Of a stretch of DNA of 10,740 nucleotides, positions 1 to 6,892 are shown one piece after another (the stretch's first letter is position 1; each line of letters opens with the position of its first letter). The position numbers were made by a program, and so were the translations under genes. The notes beneath the pieces are model-generated. The model worked only from the letters and a program-made list of their open reading frames with translations. It had not been told where the DNA came from and searched no databases. The DNA is taken from NCBI GenBank assembly GCA_036397975.1, contig DASWHW010000149.1, forward strand, positions 1 to 10,740, given 5' to 3'. This DNA is from SZUA-287 sp036397975. Lineage in GTDB: Bacteria > Bacteroidota > Ignavibacteria > UBA10030 > UBA6906.

Positions 1-84
1 TTACCTGGGCAGGCACCACTTTCGATCGAAATCCACGGCACCAAACCCCAACGCAAAAATCCAATCGAAGTAACTCTGTTACGA

Positions 85-1254
85 ATGTCCATTGAGATTA
101 TTGATTCTCTCGAAGGATTAGACGCAATCCGCAATCATTGGGATCAACTTCATGCCCGAATTCGGGGAACAGTATTTCAGACTTTCTCCTGGAACCGGCA
201 CTGGTGGAATGTCTACGGAAACGGATACACGCTCCGCGTCGTCACCGTTTGGCAGGGGAATGAGTTACTCGCGGTTCTACCCCTTTTCCTGGAGAAGATC
301 CGCCTTGGGATACTCCATCTTCAGAGATTGCGATTGCTCGGCACGCGGCACATTTACGGAGAATATACCCCTCTTCTCTCCGGACCTCATCAGAACGAGA
401 TAAATAAGGAACTCAGTGGCTGGTTGGAACGTGAACTTACTGAAGGACGGTGTGACATTGTTGAGTTGTTTCGCTTCTCTCCTACCTCAGTTAGTGTTGC
501 AAAATTTCTCAACACGCTCAGATCGGCGGCCATTGGATTCCGGTACGACCCAAAATGTATTCCTCACGTTGTGATGAAGTTACCATCGAACTGGGAGAGA
601 TACGAAGAATCGCTCTCCGGTGTCGAACGAACGATGCTCCGTCGACGACAGAAGTCCCTGCTCAAAGCCGGAGTTGCGATCGAGAAAGTCACAGATCCAA
701 AACATTTTGATTCCGCATTCAGCGACTTTGTTTCCTTGCACGCGGCCACATGGCATCCACGCGGTCGGGAGGGCTATTTTGGGAGCCTTGATGGATTTGA
801 GGATTTCCACCGAGTAACGTCAGTAGACCTCATGGAACAGGGGTACGCGAGATTCTATTTTCTCCGTGCGAAGGGAAAAAGAATAGCCTCGGTTCAAGCC
901 TTCTTTGTCCATGATCATTGCTGTTTCTACCTAAGCGGCCTCGATCGCGGTTCCGAGTTCATCCGCTACAGTCCCGGTAAAGTTCTTCTTGCGCGAGTGA
1001 TTCGCGACGCGATCGAAGAGGGATGTGCTACTTTTGACTTCCAGGGAGGCGATGAGGACTATAAGTTTCGTTTTGGAGGACAACTCTCATGGTTCCCAAA
1101 GGCCTTGATGTGGCGGAAAGACATGTCGCGTTTCAAAGTGTTTATTTTCTTAGCGCTTCAATATGTTCGCAACAATATTATTACCGTAGCGCTGGATGAA
1201 TACCTTAAGCCCGGCATTAAGAGAATGAGCCTTTGGCTTCGTTTGCGGTCATGA
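85..1254 (+). CDS. CelD/FemAB-like GNAT family acyltransferase
   Basis: A 389-residue protein with the layout of the acetyltransferase family that includes CelD/BcsL and the FemAB-like GNAT enzymes (Acetyltransf_6 type). Visible marks are the N-terminal FQTFSWNRHWW motif (residues 31-41), a basic stretch LRRRQKSLLKAG (185-196) and the C-terminal GNAT core from YSPGKVLLARVI (295-306) to FDFQGGDEDYKFRFG (317-331), which resembles the acyl-CoA or aminoacyl-tRNA binding fold of the family. No signal peptide or clear membrane segment is present, so it probably acts in the cytoplasm. Members often sit in exopolysaccharide or cell-wall gene clusters; the substrate cannot be read from sequence. The start at 85 lacks a clear Shine-Dalgarno sequence, and the frame stays open to the left window edge, so the true start could lie upstream. 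Its last 38 bp overlap the end of convergent lnt. Family call is firm, substrate unknown. Confidence 0.8.
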   Translation: MSIEIIDSLEGLDAIRNHWDQLHARIRGTVFQTFSWNRHWWNVYGNGYTLRVVTVWQGNELLAVLPLFLEKIRLGILHLQRLRLLGTRHIYGEYTPLLSGPHQNEINKELSGWLERELTEGRCDIVELFRFSPTSVSVAKFLNTLRSAAIGFRYDPKCIPHVVMKLPSNWERYEESLSGVERTMLRRRQKSLLKAGVAIEKVTDPKHFDSAFSDFVSLHAATWHPRGREGYFGSLDGFEDFHRVTSVDLMEQGYARFYFLRAKGKRIASVQAFFVHDHCCFYLSGLDRGSEFIRYSPGKVLLARVIRDAIEEGCATFDFQGGDEDYKFRFGGQLSWFPKALMWRKDMSRFKVFIFLALQYVRNNIITVALDEYLKPGIKRMSLWLRLRS

Positions 1255-2902
1255 TGGACTTAGCCCGTCGGATGCGAATGACGATGGTTGCGATCAACAT
1301 CATAGTTACCATGCCTGAGATGTATGCTGGCCAGTCCCCATACCGGACGTACGGAGTGAGTTGACGGTCTAGTGTAATCCGTCGAGAAGTTGAGGCTCGG
1401 GTGAACAACTGAGTTTTCTTGTGGATACGCCCATACGGATCCACGAAACAGGAAATCCCACCATTTGCACAACGTATAACCCATCGTCGCGTTTCCGCCG
1501 CGCGCATCGCAGCCAGTTGAGCATGCTGGTAGGGTTCCCCGAGATCGCCCCACCAGCTATCATTGGTAATGACAACCATGAACTCCGCTCCCCTGTCCAC
1601 GAACTTTCTCACTAATCCACCGAAGAAAGATTCAAAACAGATAATCGTCGACCAACGGATGCTGTCCCCACGTGGGGTTTGTGCAGTAAACACTGTCGCT
1701 TCCTTACCGACACCATATCCACCCTTCCCAAAATTCCACCGTATGCGTTTTAGGTTTGTGAAACTGAGTAAGTCCGCAAACGGAACCCGTTCAAAGAAAG
1801 GGAGTACAAGGATCTTGTAATACTTCTGCACGGTGGAATTACCGGGTTGCAGAACCAGTGCGGCGTTAAAAATATCGTACAGCCGACCGTCTGGAGTATT
1901 TTTTCTGCTGGGCGGAACTATATCATTGGGCTCATAGTATTTTAGGTCTGTAAAGCCAGTCAACAATGGAATTTTTATCGAATCGATAAGACCCCTTATC
2001 TCAGAATAAAGTGAGTCATTTTCCTTATCCAGGATATACAGCGGAATCGCCGTCTCAGGCCATATTATCAGATCCGGTTTTCGCGGGGTGATTTCCCTCG
2101 TAAGAGAAAGAAGGGTCTGAATCTGCGTGCCTGCATGCGTTGTCCATTTCTCATAAGGGTCAATATTCGGCTGAATAACGCCGACCACAACGGATCGCCG
2201 CTCCGCTTCATCCAAGTCGCTTTGAGCTATGACCCGATATCCGTACACGTATGGAATAGCCACAATTGCGACACAGCTCAACGTCAGCGCGACAACTTTT
2301 CGAGACCGCACCAGCAGCCGAATATTTTCACTGAGAAGCGTGTAGAGTCTAAAGAGAAGGACATTAACGGTGACTATCCAAAAAGAAATTCCCAGCACAC
2401 CGCCAAAATGGGCCATCTGCAAAATGGCCTGACTGTAGGTCTGACTATTCCCGAACGTAAATATCGGATTTGCCAGGTCGCCAAATGTGCGTAGGTATTC
2501 AAAGAAAATCCAAATAAAGGGGAGCGCAATTAATCCGGTGTTTTCTCCAAAGGCACGCTGTGCTTTTTGGAAAAAATACACTGGAGCAAGAAAAACAATT
2601 GGGTCGAGAAGAAGAAAAAAGCTTCCTGCAATGCGCAGATACAAATCCCGACTGATTATTGTCCAGTAAGTGACTATAATATGTAAAACAAAGAATGCAA
2701 TGTAGGTAAGGACCATCGATTGCTTCGTGCTCGTCGCACCTCGCAAGGCGATGAGGAGCGGAAACATTCCAACGAGTATGAGCCAGCCAGCATCAAAAGG
2801 CGGAGCGGAAAAACCAATGATGATACCGGAGAGGATTGCAAGTAGGATTCGAGAGCGCATTGAATTCGGAAACAACTGTGTGGTGCCCGGGACGTCTGTC
2901 AA
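1217..2902 (-). CDS. lnt: Apolipoprotein N-acyltransferase
   Basis: Lnt moves an acyl chain from phospholipid to the N-terminal cysteine of diacylated apolipoproteins, the last step of lipoprotein maturation, at the periplasmic face of the inner membrane. The 561-residue protein has about six hydrophobic segments in its first 220 residues, a nitrilase-like domain (about 237-515) and a final transmembrane helix (about 526-544). The nitrilase triad is present: E283 in WPETAIP, K363 in YYKILVLPFFERVP and C422 in ICFESFF. The conserved block NDSWWGDLGEPYQHAQLAAM (447-466) is also intact. The usual PFGE motif here reads PFFE, keeping the acidic residue (E371). The start is a TTG at 2902, chosen because AAAGGTGA (2906-2913) gives a well-spaced ribosome binding site; the first internal ATG (codon 15, at 2860) has none. 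Length is slightly above the usual 500-540. The gene is divergent from clpC and converges on the GNAT gene with a 38-bp overlap. Confidence 0.95.
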   Translation of the reverse strand: MTDVPGTTQLFPNSMRSRILLAILSGIIIGFSAPPFDAGWLILVGMFPLLIALRGATSTKQSMVLTYIAFFVLHIIVTYWTIISRDLYLRIAGSFFLLLDPIVFLAPVYFFQKAQRAFGENTGLIALPFIWIFFEYLRTFGDLANPIFTFGNSQTYSQAILQMAHFGGVLGISFWIVTVNVLLFRLYTLLSENIRLLVRSRKVVALTLSCVAIVAIPYVYGYRVIAQSDLDEAERRSVVVGVIQPNIDPYEKWTTHAGTQIQTLLSLTREITPRKPDLIIWPETAIPLYILDKENDSLYSEIRGLIDSIKIPLLTGFTDLKYYEPNDIVPPSRKNTPDGRLYDIFNAALVLQPGNSTVQKYYKILVLPFFERVPFADLLSFTNLKRIRWNFGKGGYGVGKEATVFTAQTPRGDSIRWSTIICFESFFGGLVRKFVDRGAEFMVVITNDSWWGDLGEPYQHAQLAAMRAAETRRWVIRCANGGISCFVDPYGRIHKKTQLFTRASTSRRITLDRQLTPYVRYGDWPAYISGMVTMMLIATIVIRIRRAKSIMTANEAKGSFS

Positions 2903-2905
2903 GAA

Positions 2906-2913
2906 TCACCTTT
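2906..2913 (-). promoter_or_regulatory. Ribosome binding site deciding the TTG start of lnt
   Basis: On the minus strand AAAGGTGA is followed by TTC and then the TTG codon. The AGG core lies 6 nt from the start, and AGGTGAT matches the classic anti-Shine-Dalgarno complement. The alternative ATG 42 bp downstream is preceded by CCGAATTC, which has no such match. Confidence 0.65.
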
Positions 2914-3021
2914 GAAAAAGTTTCGAGGAGCTCAGTTCCCACCTATCGTTTCTAGAACTCGCAATCTCTGGAGACCGAAGGGATCCAGATCGAAGACTTG
3001 CGTTATCGTCGAATCCTTTAT

Positions 3022-3049
3022 TTGACAACAAAACTACCGAAGTTGTGAA
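3022..3049. repeat. Inverted repeat TTGACAAC-N12-GTTGTGAA
   Basis: The 8-bp arms at 3022-3029 and 3042-3049 match in 7 of 8 positions. They lie about 45 bp upstream of the clpC -35 box and about 120 bp upstream of lnt. The centre-to-centre distance of 20 bp would place both arms on the same DNA face, as for a dimeric regulator. It does not match the CIRCE sequence (TTAGCACTC-N9-GAGTGCTAA). Its role as an operator is inference. Confidence 0.35.
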
Positions 3050-3092
3050 CTTATTTCAACATTGTACGTCACACTTGCACATAATCATCTGT

Positions 3093-3121
3093 TTGACTTC
3101 CCCGGTGGTTTTCTCTATATT
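3093..3121 (+). promoter_or_regulatory. Predicted clpC promoter
   Basis: TTGACT (3093-3098) and TATATT (3116-3121) are separated by exactly 17 bp, a good sigma-70 type pair. The same stretch also fits the Bacteroidetes pattern, with TTTG at 3092-3095, 20 bp, then TATATTTC against TAnnTTTG. Transcription would begin near 3128, giving a leader of roughly 100 nt before the clpC ATG at 3232. Confidence 0.6.
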
Positions 3122-3123
3122 TC

Positions 3124-3141
3124 TCATAATTAGAATTATGA
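3124..3141. promoter_or_regulatory. Operator-like palindrome at the clpC transcription start
   Basis: TCATAATT and AATTATGA form perfect 8-bp arms around a 2-bp AG centre. The element begins 2 bp after the predicted -10 box and covers the predicted start site, the classic place for a repressor that blocks promoter opening. Its A/T-rich arms loosely resemble Fur/PerR-type boxes, but the 8-2-8 spacing does not fit the 7-1-7 form. The cognate regulator is unknown. Confidence 0.45.
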
Positions 3142-3159
3142 TTCTCGAGCGCTGAGGAA

Positions 3160-3199
3160 CCGGACACGATCCGGATTCGTTGAGGTTGATAAGTCCTCA
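3160..3199 (+). other. Two small hairpins in the clpC leader
   Basis: CCGGA-CACGA-TCCGG (3160-3174) and TGAGG-N9-CCTCA (3181-3199) are each perfect 5-bp stems lying back to back in the predicted 5' leader. The second ends about 20 nt before the AGGGG ribosome binding site (3221-3225). They could tune leader stability or translation; with stems this short they may also be chance. Confidence 0.3.
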
Positions 3200-3231
3200 A
3201 AGACAGTTGCCAAATAACATAGGGGCTGGGC

Positions 3232-5733
3232 ATGGAAGGAAATTTCTCAAACCGTGTGCAGGATGTCATTCGACTTAGTCGAGAAGAGGCGTTAAGACTT
3301 GGTCACGACTACATCGGAACGGAGCATCTCCTTCTCGGTGTGATCCGTGAGGGAGAAGGAATCGCGGTAAAGATTTTGCGAAACCTTGGCGTTGATCTCT
3401 ATAAGCTGAAGAAAGCGATTGAAGATACTGTCCGGACATCCGGCGGGACACTGACGATCGGCAACATTCCCTTAACGAAACAAGCCGAGAAGGTTCTCAA
3501 GATCACCTACCTCGAGGCCAAACTGTACAAGTCCGACGTCATCGGAACGGAGCATCTTCTCCTCTCTCTCCTTCGCGACGATGACAATATCGCCGCCCAA
3601 ATCCTCCATCAGTTTAATATTCATTATGATGTTGTGCGAAGTGAACTCGATAACATCATCAGCGGAAAACCCTCTGCCCCCACCTCTGCGGCTTCCGCTA
3701 ACCCGGAGAAGAAGCCCGAGAAATCAAAAACGCCTGTCCTCGATAATTTCGGACACGATCTCACCAAGATGGCAATCGAGGATAAGCTCGACCCGATCGT
3801 TGGTCGGGCGAAGGAAATCGAACGAGTAGCGCAGGTCCTCAGCCGTCGCAAAAAGAATAATCCGGTCCTCATCGGGGAACCCGGCGTGGGCAAAACTGCG
3901 ATTGCTGAAGGTCTCGCAATGCGGATCGTGGAAAAGAAGGTGTCTCGAGTGCTGCACGGCAAACGGGTCGTCACTCTTGATCTCGCAGCGCTGGTTGCAG
4001 GCACGAAATACCGTGGCCAGTTTGAAGAGCGCATGAAGGCCGTAATGAATGAGTTGGAAAAGGCAAAGGATGTTATCCTCTTCATCGATGAGTTACATAC
4101 GATTGTCGGTGCGGGCGGCGCTTCGGGTTCGCTCGACGCTTCCAACATGTTCAAGCCAGCTCTCGCACGGGGCGAATTACAGTGCATCGGCGCCACGACT
4201 CTCGATGAGTACCGACAGTTCATAGAGAAAGACGGCGCACTGGACAGAAGATTTCAGAAAATCATGGTCGATGCCACAACCATCGATGAAACGATTCAAA
4301 TTCTCACGAACATAAAGCACAAATACGAAGAGCACCATGGCGTTCGCTACAGCGACAAGGCGATCGACGGTGCAGTCCGTTTGAGCGACCGCTATATCAC
4401 AGATCGGTATCTACCGGACAAGGCCATTGACGTGTTGGATGAGGCTGGCTCTCGCGTTCACCTTGCCAACATTCACGTCCCGAAGGAAATCCTCGAGCTT
4501 GAAGGCGAAGTCGAGAAGATCAAGCAGTCAAAAAATCAGGTGGTGAAGAACCAGAATTTCGAAGAGGCTGCGCGCCTTCGTGACCTTGAGAAGAAGTTTC
4601 TGAGCGATCTGGAGATTGCAAAACGTGAATGGGAATTGAAATCGCAGGACACCATTCATGACGTAACGGAAGATCAAATCGCCGATGTGGTTTCGATGAT
4701 GACCGGTATTCCCATGAACAAGATTGCGGAATCAGAATCGCAGAAGCTGCTGAAGATGGATGTGATGCTGAAGGACCAGGTGGTGGGACAGGAGGAAGCG
4801 CTGCAGAAACTCACCAAGGCAATCCGCCGAACGCGGGCAGGGCTGAAAGATCCTTCGCGGCCTATCGGTTCATTCATATTCTTAGGTCCCACCGGCGTTG
4901 GAAAAACTGAGCTTGCGAAAGCCCTCGCTCGGTATCTCTTTGACTCCGAAGAGTCTTTGATCAGGATTGACATGAGCGAGTACATGGAAAAATTCGCGGT
5001 TTCCAGGCTCGTTGGTGCGCCTCCCGGATATGTTGGATACGAGGAGGGTGGACAGCTCACGGAGAAAGTTCGACGCAAACCATATTCAGTTGTGCTTCTC
5101 GACGAAATCGAGAAGGCGCACCCAGATGTCTTCAACATTCTTCTCCAGGTTCTTGACGATGGTATTCTCACTGACAGTCTAGGCAGACGAGTGGATTTCA
5201 AAAACACGATCCTGATTATGACGTCCAACATCGGGACTAGGGATCTTAAACGTGGTGGGTTTGGCTTCGGGGAGGGAACGGCGAAGGATATCTATAGCGA
5301 CATGAAGTCGACTGTGGAAGATGCTCTCAAGCGAGTCTTCAATCCTGAGTTCCTGAACAGAATCGACGAGGCTATCATTTTCCACTCGCTCGAAAAAGAA
5401 CATATCATAGAAATTGTTTCCATCCAGATGCGCGCTCTTGCAAAGCGGATGGAGCACATGGGCATATCAATCGAGTTATCAAAGGGTGCGAAGGAATTCC
5501 TTGCGGAGATGGGATACGATCCGCAGTTCGGCGCCCGGCCATTGCGGCGTGCTCTTCAAAAACATCTCGAGGACCCGGTTGCAGAAGAACTCTTAAAAGG
5601 AAAATTCCCTGAGGGAACTGTTATCAAAGTCAAGGTGAACAAGAAGACTAACGAACTTGAGTTTTCACCTGAAAAGGCTGCAAAAGATGACGGTACACAG
5701 GAAGAGCAAGAGAAATCTGCCGACGTCTCTTAA
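3232..5733 (+). CDS. clpC: ClpC-type AAA+ unfoldase of the Clp protease
   Basis: ClpC unfolds substrates and threads them into the ClpP peptidase in the cytoplasm; it acts in protein quality control and regulated proteolysis. The 833-residue length is normal for ClpC. Domains in order: two Clp-N repeats (about 4-140), a charged Pro/Ala/Lys linker (145-168), D1 with Walker A GEPGVGKT (215-222), Walker B ILFIDE (282-287) and pore loop GTKYRGQFEER (257-267), a short UVR-like middle segment around NFEEAARLRDLEKK (442-455), D2 with Walker A GPTGVGKT (552-559), Walker B VVLLDE (620-625), pore loop GYVGYEEGG (599-607), arginine finger in LNRIDE (708-713) and sensor-2 GARPLRR (767-773). The short middle segment separates it from ClpB. 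The ClpP-contact loop lies at GGFGFG (675-680), with FGF where the family pattern is [LIV]-G-[FL]. The start has AGGGG 6 nt upstream. It appears monocistronic, between its own promoter and a strong terminator. Confidence 0.95.
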   Translation: MEGNFSNRVQDVIRLSREEALRLGHDYIGTEHLLLGVIREGEGIAVKILRNLGVDLYKLKKAIEDTVRTSGGTLTIGNIPLTKQAEKVLKITYLEAKLYKSDVIGTEHLLLSLLRDDDNIAAQILHQFNIHYDVVRSELDNIISGKPSAPTSAASANPEKKPEKSKTPVLDNFGHDLTKMAIEDKLDPIVGRAKEIERVAQVLSRRKKNNPVLIGEPGVGKTAIAEGLAMRIVEKKVSRVLHGKRVVTLDLAALVAGTKYRGQFEERMKAVMNELEKAKDVILFIDELHTIVGAGGASGSLDASNMFKPALARGELQCIGATTLDEYRQFIEKDGALDRRFQKIMVDATTIDETIQILTNIKHKYEEHHGVRYSDKAIDGAVRLSDRYITDRYLPDKAIDVLDEAGSRVHLANIHVPKEILELEGEVEKIKQSKNQVVKNQNFEEAARLRDLEKKFLSDLEIAKREWELKSQDTIHDVTEDQIADVVSMMTGIPMNKIAESESQKLLKMDVMLKDQVVGQEEALQKLTKAIRRTRAGLKDPSRPIGSFIFLGPTGVGKTELAKALARYLFDSEESLIRIDMSEYMEKFAVSRLVGAPPGYVGYEEGGQLTEKVRRKPYSVVLLDEIEKAHPDVFNILLQVLDDGILTDSLGRRVDFKNTILIMTSNIGTRDLKRGGFGFGEGTAKDIYSDMKSTVEDALKRVFNPEFLNRIDEAIIFHSLEKEHIIEIVSIQMRALAKRMEHMGISIELSKGAKEFLAEMGYDPQFGARPLRRALQKHLEDPVAEELLKGKFPEGTVIKVKVNKKTNELEFSPEKAAKDDGTQEEQEKSADVS

Positions 5734-5755
5734 GGTATCAACAATTCAAAACAAG

Positions 5756-5785
5756 AACGGCGTGGAAACACGCCGTTTTTGTTTT
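5756..5785 (+). terminator. Intrinsic terminator of clpC, probably bidirectional
   Basis: A perfect 9-bp stem AACGGCGTG / CACGCCGTT with a GAAA tetraloop starts 22 bp after the clpC stop and runs into TTTTTGTTTT. On the minus strand the same stem is followed by TTCTTGTTTTG, so it probably also ends the convergent flavin reductase-like gene, whose stop lies 20 bp away. Confidence 0.9.
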
Positions 5786-5805
5786 ACATCGATAACCTTC
5801 ACATA

Positions 5806-6282
5806 CTAAAAGCGGGAATATCCATTTCGGTAGTAAAGCAGGGGTCTCCCCTCACCCACATCCGCCTTCTCAACCTGACCAACATAAATCGTATGGTCCC
5901 CCCCATCGAACTCCTGCCATAGTTTGCACTCCAATATTGCCAATGCACCTGTTAGAGCAGGGATTCCTTTGCCGGCTTTCGAATGAGCAATGCGTGCAAA
6001 TGTTCTCCCGTCCTTCGCTGGAGCCGCAAACATGCGCGACAGCTCCTCTTGATCCTCTGCAAGGATGTTGACGACAAAGGAACCGGTGTGCGAGAACCAC
6101 GGATGACTGTCCGTTTCCTTATCGATGCAGATGAGGACAAGGGGAGGTGAAAGCGAAAGTGAACAAAAAGAACTGACGGTGAGACCCACTGGGTTGTTGC
6201 TTGCATCCATTGTCGTCACGACCGTGACACCGGATGCAAAGCGACTTAAAGCAGATCGGAATAACTCTTCTGAGACGGGCAT
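5806..6282 (-). CDS. Flavin reductase-like, FMN-binding domain protein
   Basis: A 158-residue single-domain protein of the flavin reductase-like family (split-barrel FMN-binding fold, relatives include HpaC and RutF). Such enzymes use NAD(P)H to reduce free FMN or FAD, commonly supplying a partner monooxygenase. Family marks are FASGVTVVTT (15-24), GLTVSSFCSLSLSPPLV (33-49), GSFVVNIL (67-74), GDHTIYVGQV (128-137) and the C-terminal PLLYYRNGY (147-155). Full family length is present and no signal peptide is seen, so it should be cytoplasmic. No monooxygenase gene lies next to it, so the partner and true substrate are open. The start at 6282 has no clear Shine-Dalgarno match, but no better in-frame start is visible upstream. 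On the minus strand TATTAT (6313-6318) would make a reasonable -10 box but lacks a matching -35. Confidence 0.88.
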   Translation of the reverse strand: MPVSEELFRSALSRFASGVTVVTTMDASNNPVGLTVSSFCSLSLSPPLVLICIDKETDSHPWFSHTGSFVVNILAEDQEELSRMFAAPAKDGRTFARIAHSKAGKGIPALTGALAILECKLWQEFDGGDHTIYVGQVEKADVGEGRPLLYYRNGYSRF

Positions 6283-6565
6283 TTCGAACTATCGTGAGAA
6301 CAAGGATGCCGGATAATAGTGCCGACATTAAACAGGCTCATGGTAAGAAATTTCTTCATCTTCACAAAACCCCCCGCCTCGGAAATAGAACACCTATTCT
6401 GTGGGCGATGCTTGTGAATGCAGGGAAACTCCACGTGCTGTGGATTGTAAATAAAACGCAAGAGACCGAGTCTCGAGTCGACCAAACATTGGTGCAAGAG
6501 CCAAAATCTGTCTATCCGTCTCCTCAAGCGTTACTGCATCATATTCCATCGCCGACGATGGATAG

Positions 6566-6736
6566 ATGGACCAAAGCGACTCACCTTCCTGCATCTATTT
6601 GTCGATCTTCATTGCATCGGTCGCAAAGAGTACTATGCGGGCTGTTGGGACCAAAATGGGGCGTCAGATCACGCGAGAGTTTACCAGGGGGATTCTCGGA
6701 TCTATTTTCGGTGGATCAGGACGAAGAAGGCGATAG
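6566..6736 (+). pseudogene. Orphan C-terminal tail of a HerA-like (DUF853) ATPase
   Basis: This short + strand frame ends in a stop at 6734-6736 and reads KSTMRAVGTKMGRQ followed by ITREFTRGILGSIFGG and a basic SGRRRR end (residues 21-56). That matches from memory the conserved C-terminus of HerA-like helicase-domain proteins such as E. coli YjgR (GRQ...RGILGSLFG then basic residues). The P-loop ATPase body, normally some 450 residues upstream, is absent: an in-frame TAG lies just before the frame (6563-6565), and further upstream the three + frames show no HerA motif. The simplest reading is a gene that lost all but its 3' end by deletion or decay. The ATG at 6566 is not proposed as a true start. 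The match was not tested by search. Confidence 0.5.
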
Positions 6737-6756
6737 AGCGAAACTCAACTCGCTCT
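6735..6756. repeat. Hairpin just after the HerA-like tail
   Basis: AGAGCGA and TCGCTCT form a perfect 7-bp stem around an 8-nt loop and overlap the stop codon of the HerA-like tail. No T-run follows on either strand, so it is at best the worn terminator of the lost gene. Confidence 0.35.
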
Positions 6757-6786
6757 CAAATTCCTCGTGTTGTCGTTCGGGAAATA

Positions 6787-6816
6787 CCCAAAGAAGAGCA
6801 CATTCTTTCCCTTGGG
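6787..6816. repeat. Imperfect inverted repeat downstream of the T9SS protein gene
   Basis: The outer arms CCCAA and TTGGG extend inward, on the minus strand, to about 9 pairs including G-U pairs. It lies about 75 bp after the minus-strand stop at 6893. With no U-tract it is not a standard terminator, but it may protect a 3' end or be part of a dispersed repeat. Confidence 0.25.
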
Positions 6817-6892
6817 CCTGAGAGTGTAGCCCAGCAGGGTAGAGTTCAAATAGCGAATAGCCTACTTCACGGTCGCCTCAGGTTGGTTTAAC

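Larger units (their letters stand above)
2903..3231. other. Divergent lnt-clpC intergenic control region
   Basis: These 329 bp separate the divergent starts of lnt and clpC. No open frame in it looks like a gene. It contains the lnt ribosome binding site, an imperfect inverted repeat (3022-3049), a good -35/-10 pair for clpC (3093-3121), a palindrome on the predicted start of transcription (3124-3141) and two small hairpins in the clpC leader. No convincing promoter was found for lnt: a TTGTCA-N17-TAACGC pairing on the minus strand at about 2999-3027 has a poor -10. Confidence 0.7.
6283..6892. other. 610-bp region without an intact gene
   Basis: The region lies between the divergent-side start of the flavin reductase-like gene and the end of the T9SS repeat protein gene. 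Open frames on both strands are low-complexity in reading or broken by stops, and none carries a recognisable domain, with one exception: the tail of a HerA-like ATPase at 6566-6736 on the + strand. Two hairpins without U-tracts follow that tail. The region looks like a site of past deletion or gene decay. Confidence 0.6.

Noticed and set aside
2999..3027. TTGTCA-N17-TAACGC on the minus strand as a promoter for lnt
   Set aside because: The -10 matches the consensus at too few positions to support a call.
3624..4223. A 199-codon minus-strand open frame inside clpC
   Set aside because: It is the complement of a well-supported ClpC reading frame and shows the Ser/Arg-rich wording typical of antisense shadows.
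6394..6594. Minus-strand open frame of 66 codons with a plausible-looking sequence (residues EETDRQILALAPMFG)
   Set aside because: No domain or signal peptide was recognised, a stop lies directly before its ATG, and it has no ribosome binding site. Stops in the same frame occur about as often as expected in non-coding DNA.
6234..6821. A 195-codon + strand open frame across the gene-free gap
   Set aside because: It starts inside the flavin reductase-like gene, has no ribosome binding site or recognisable motif, and runs out of frame over the HerA-like tail, which is the more protein-like reading.
6818..6862. tRNA-like look of the segment with GAGTTCAAATAGC
   Set aside because: It resembles a T-arm loop only loosely; no acceptor stem, anticodon arm or cloverleaf can be drawn.
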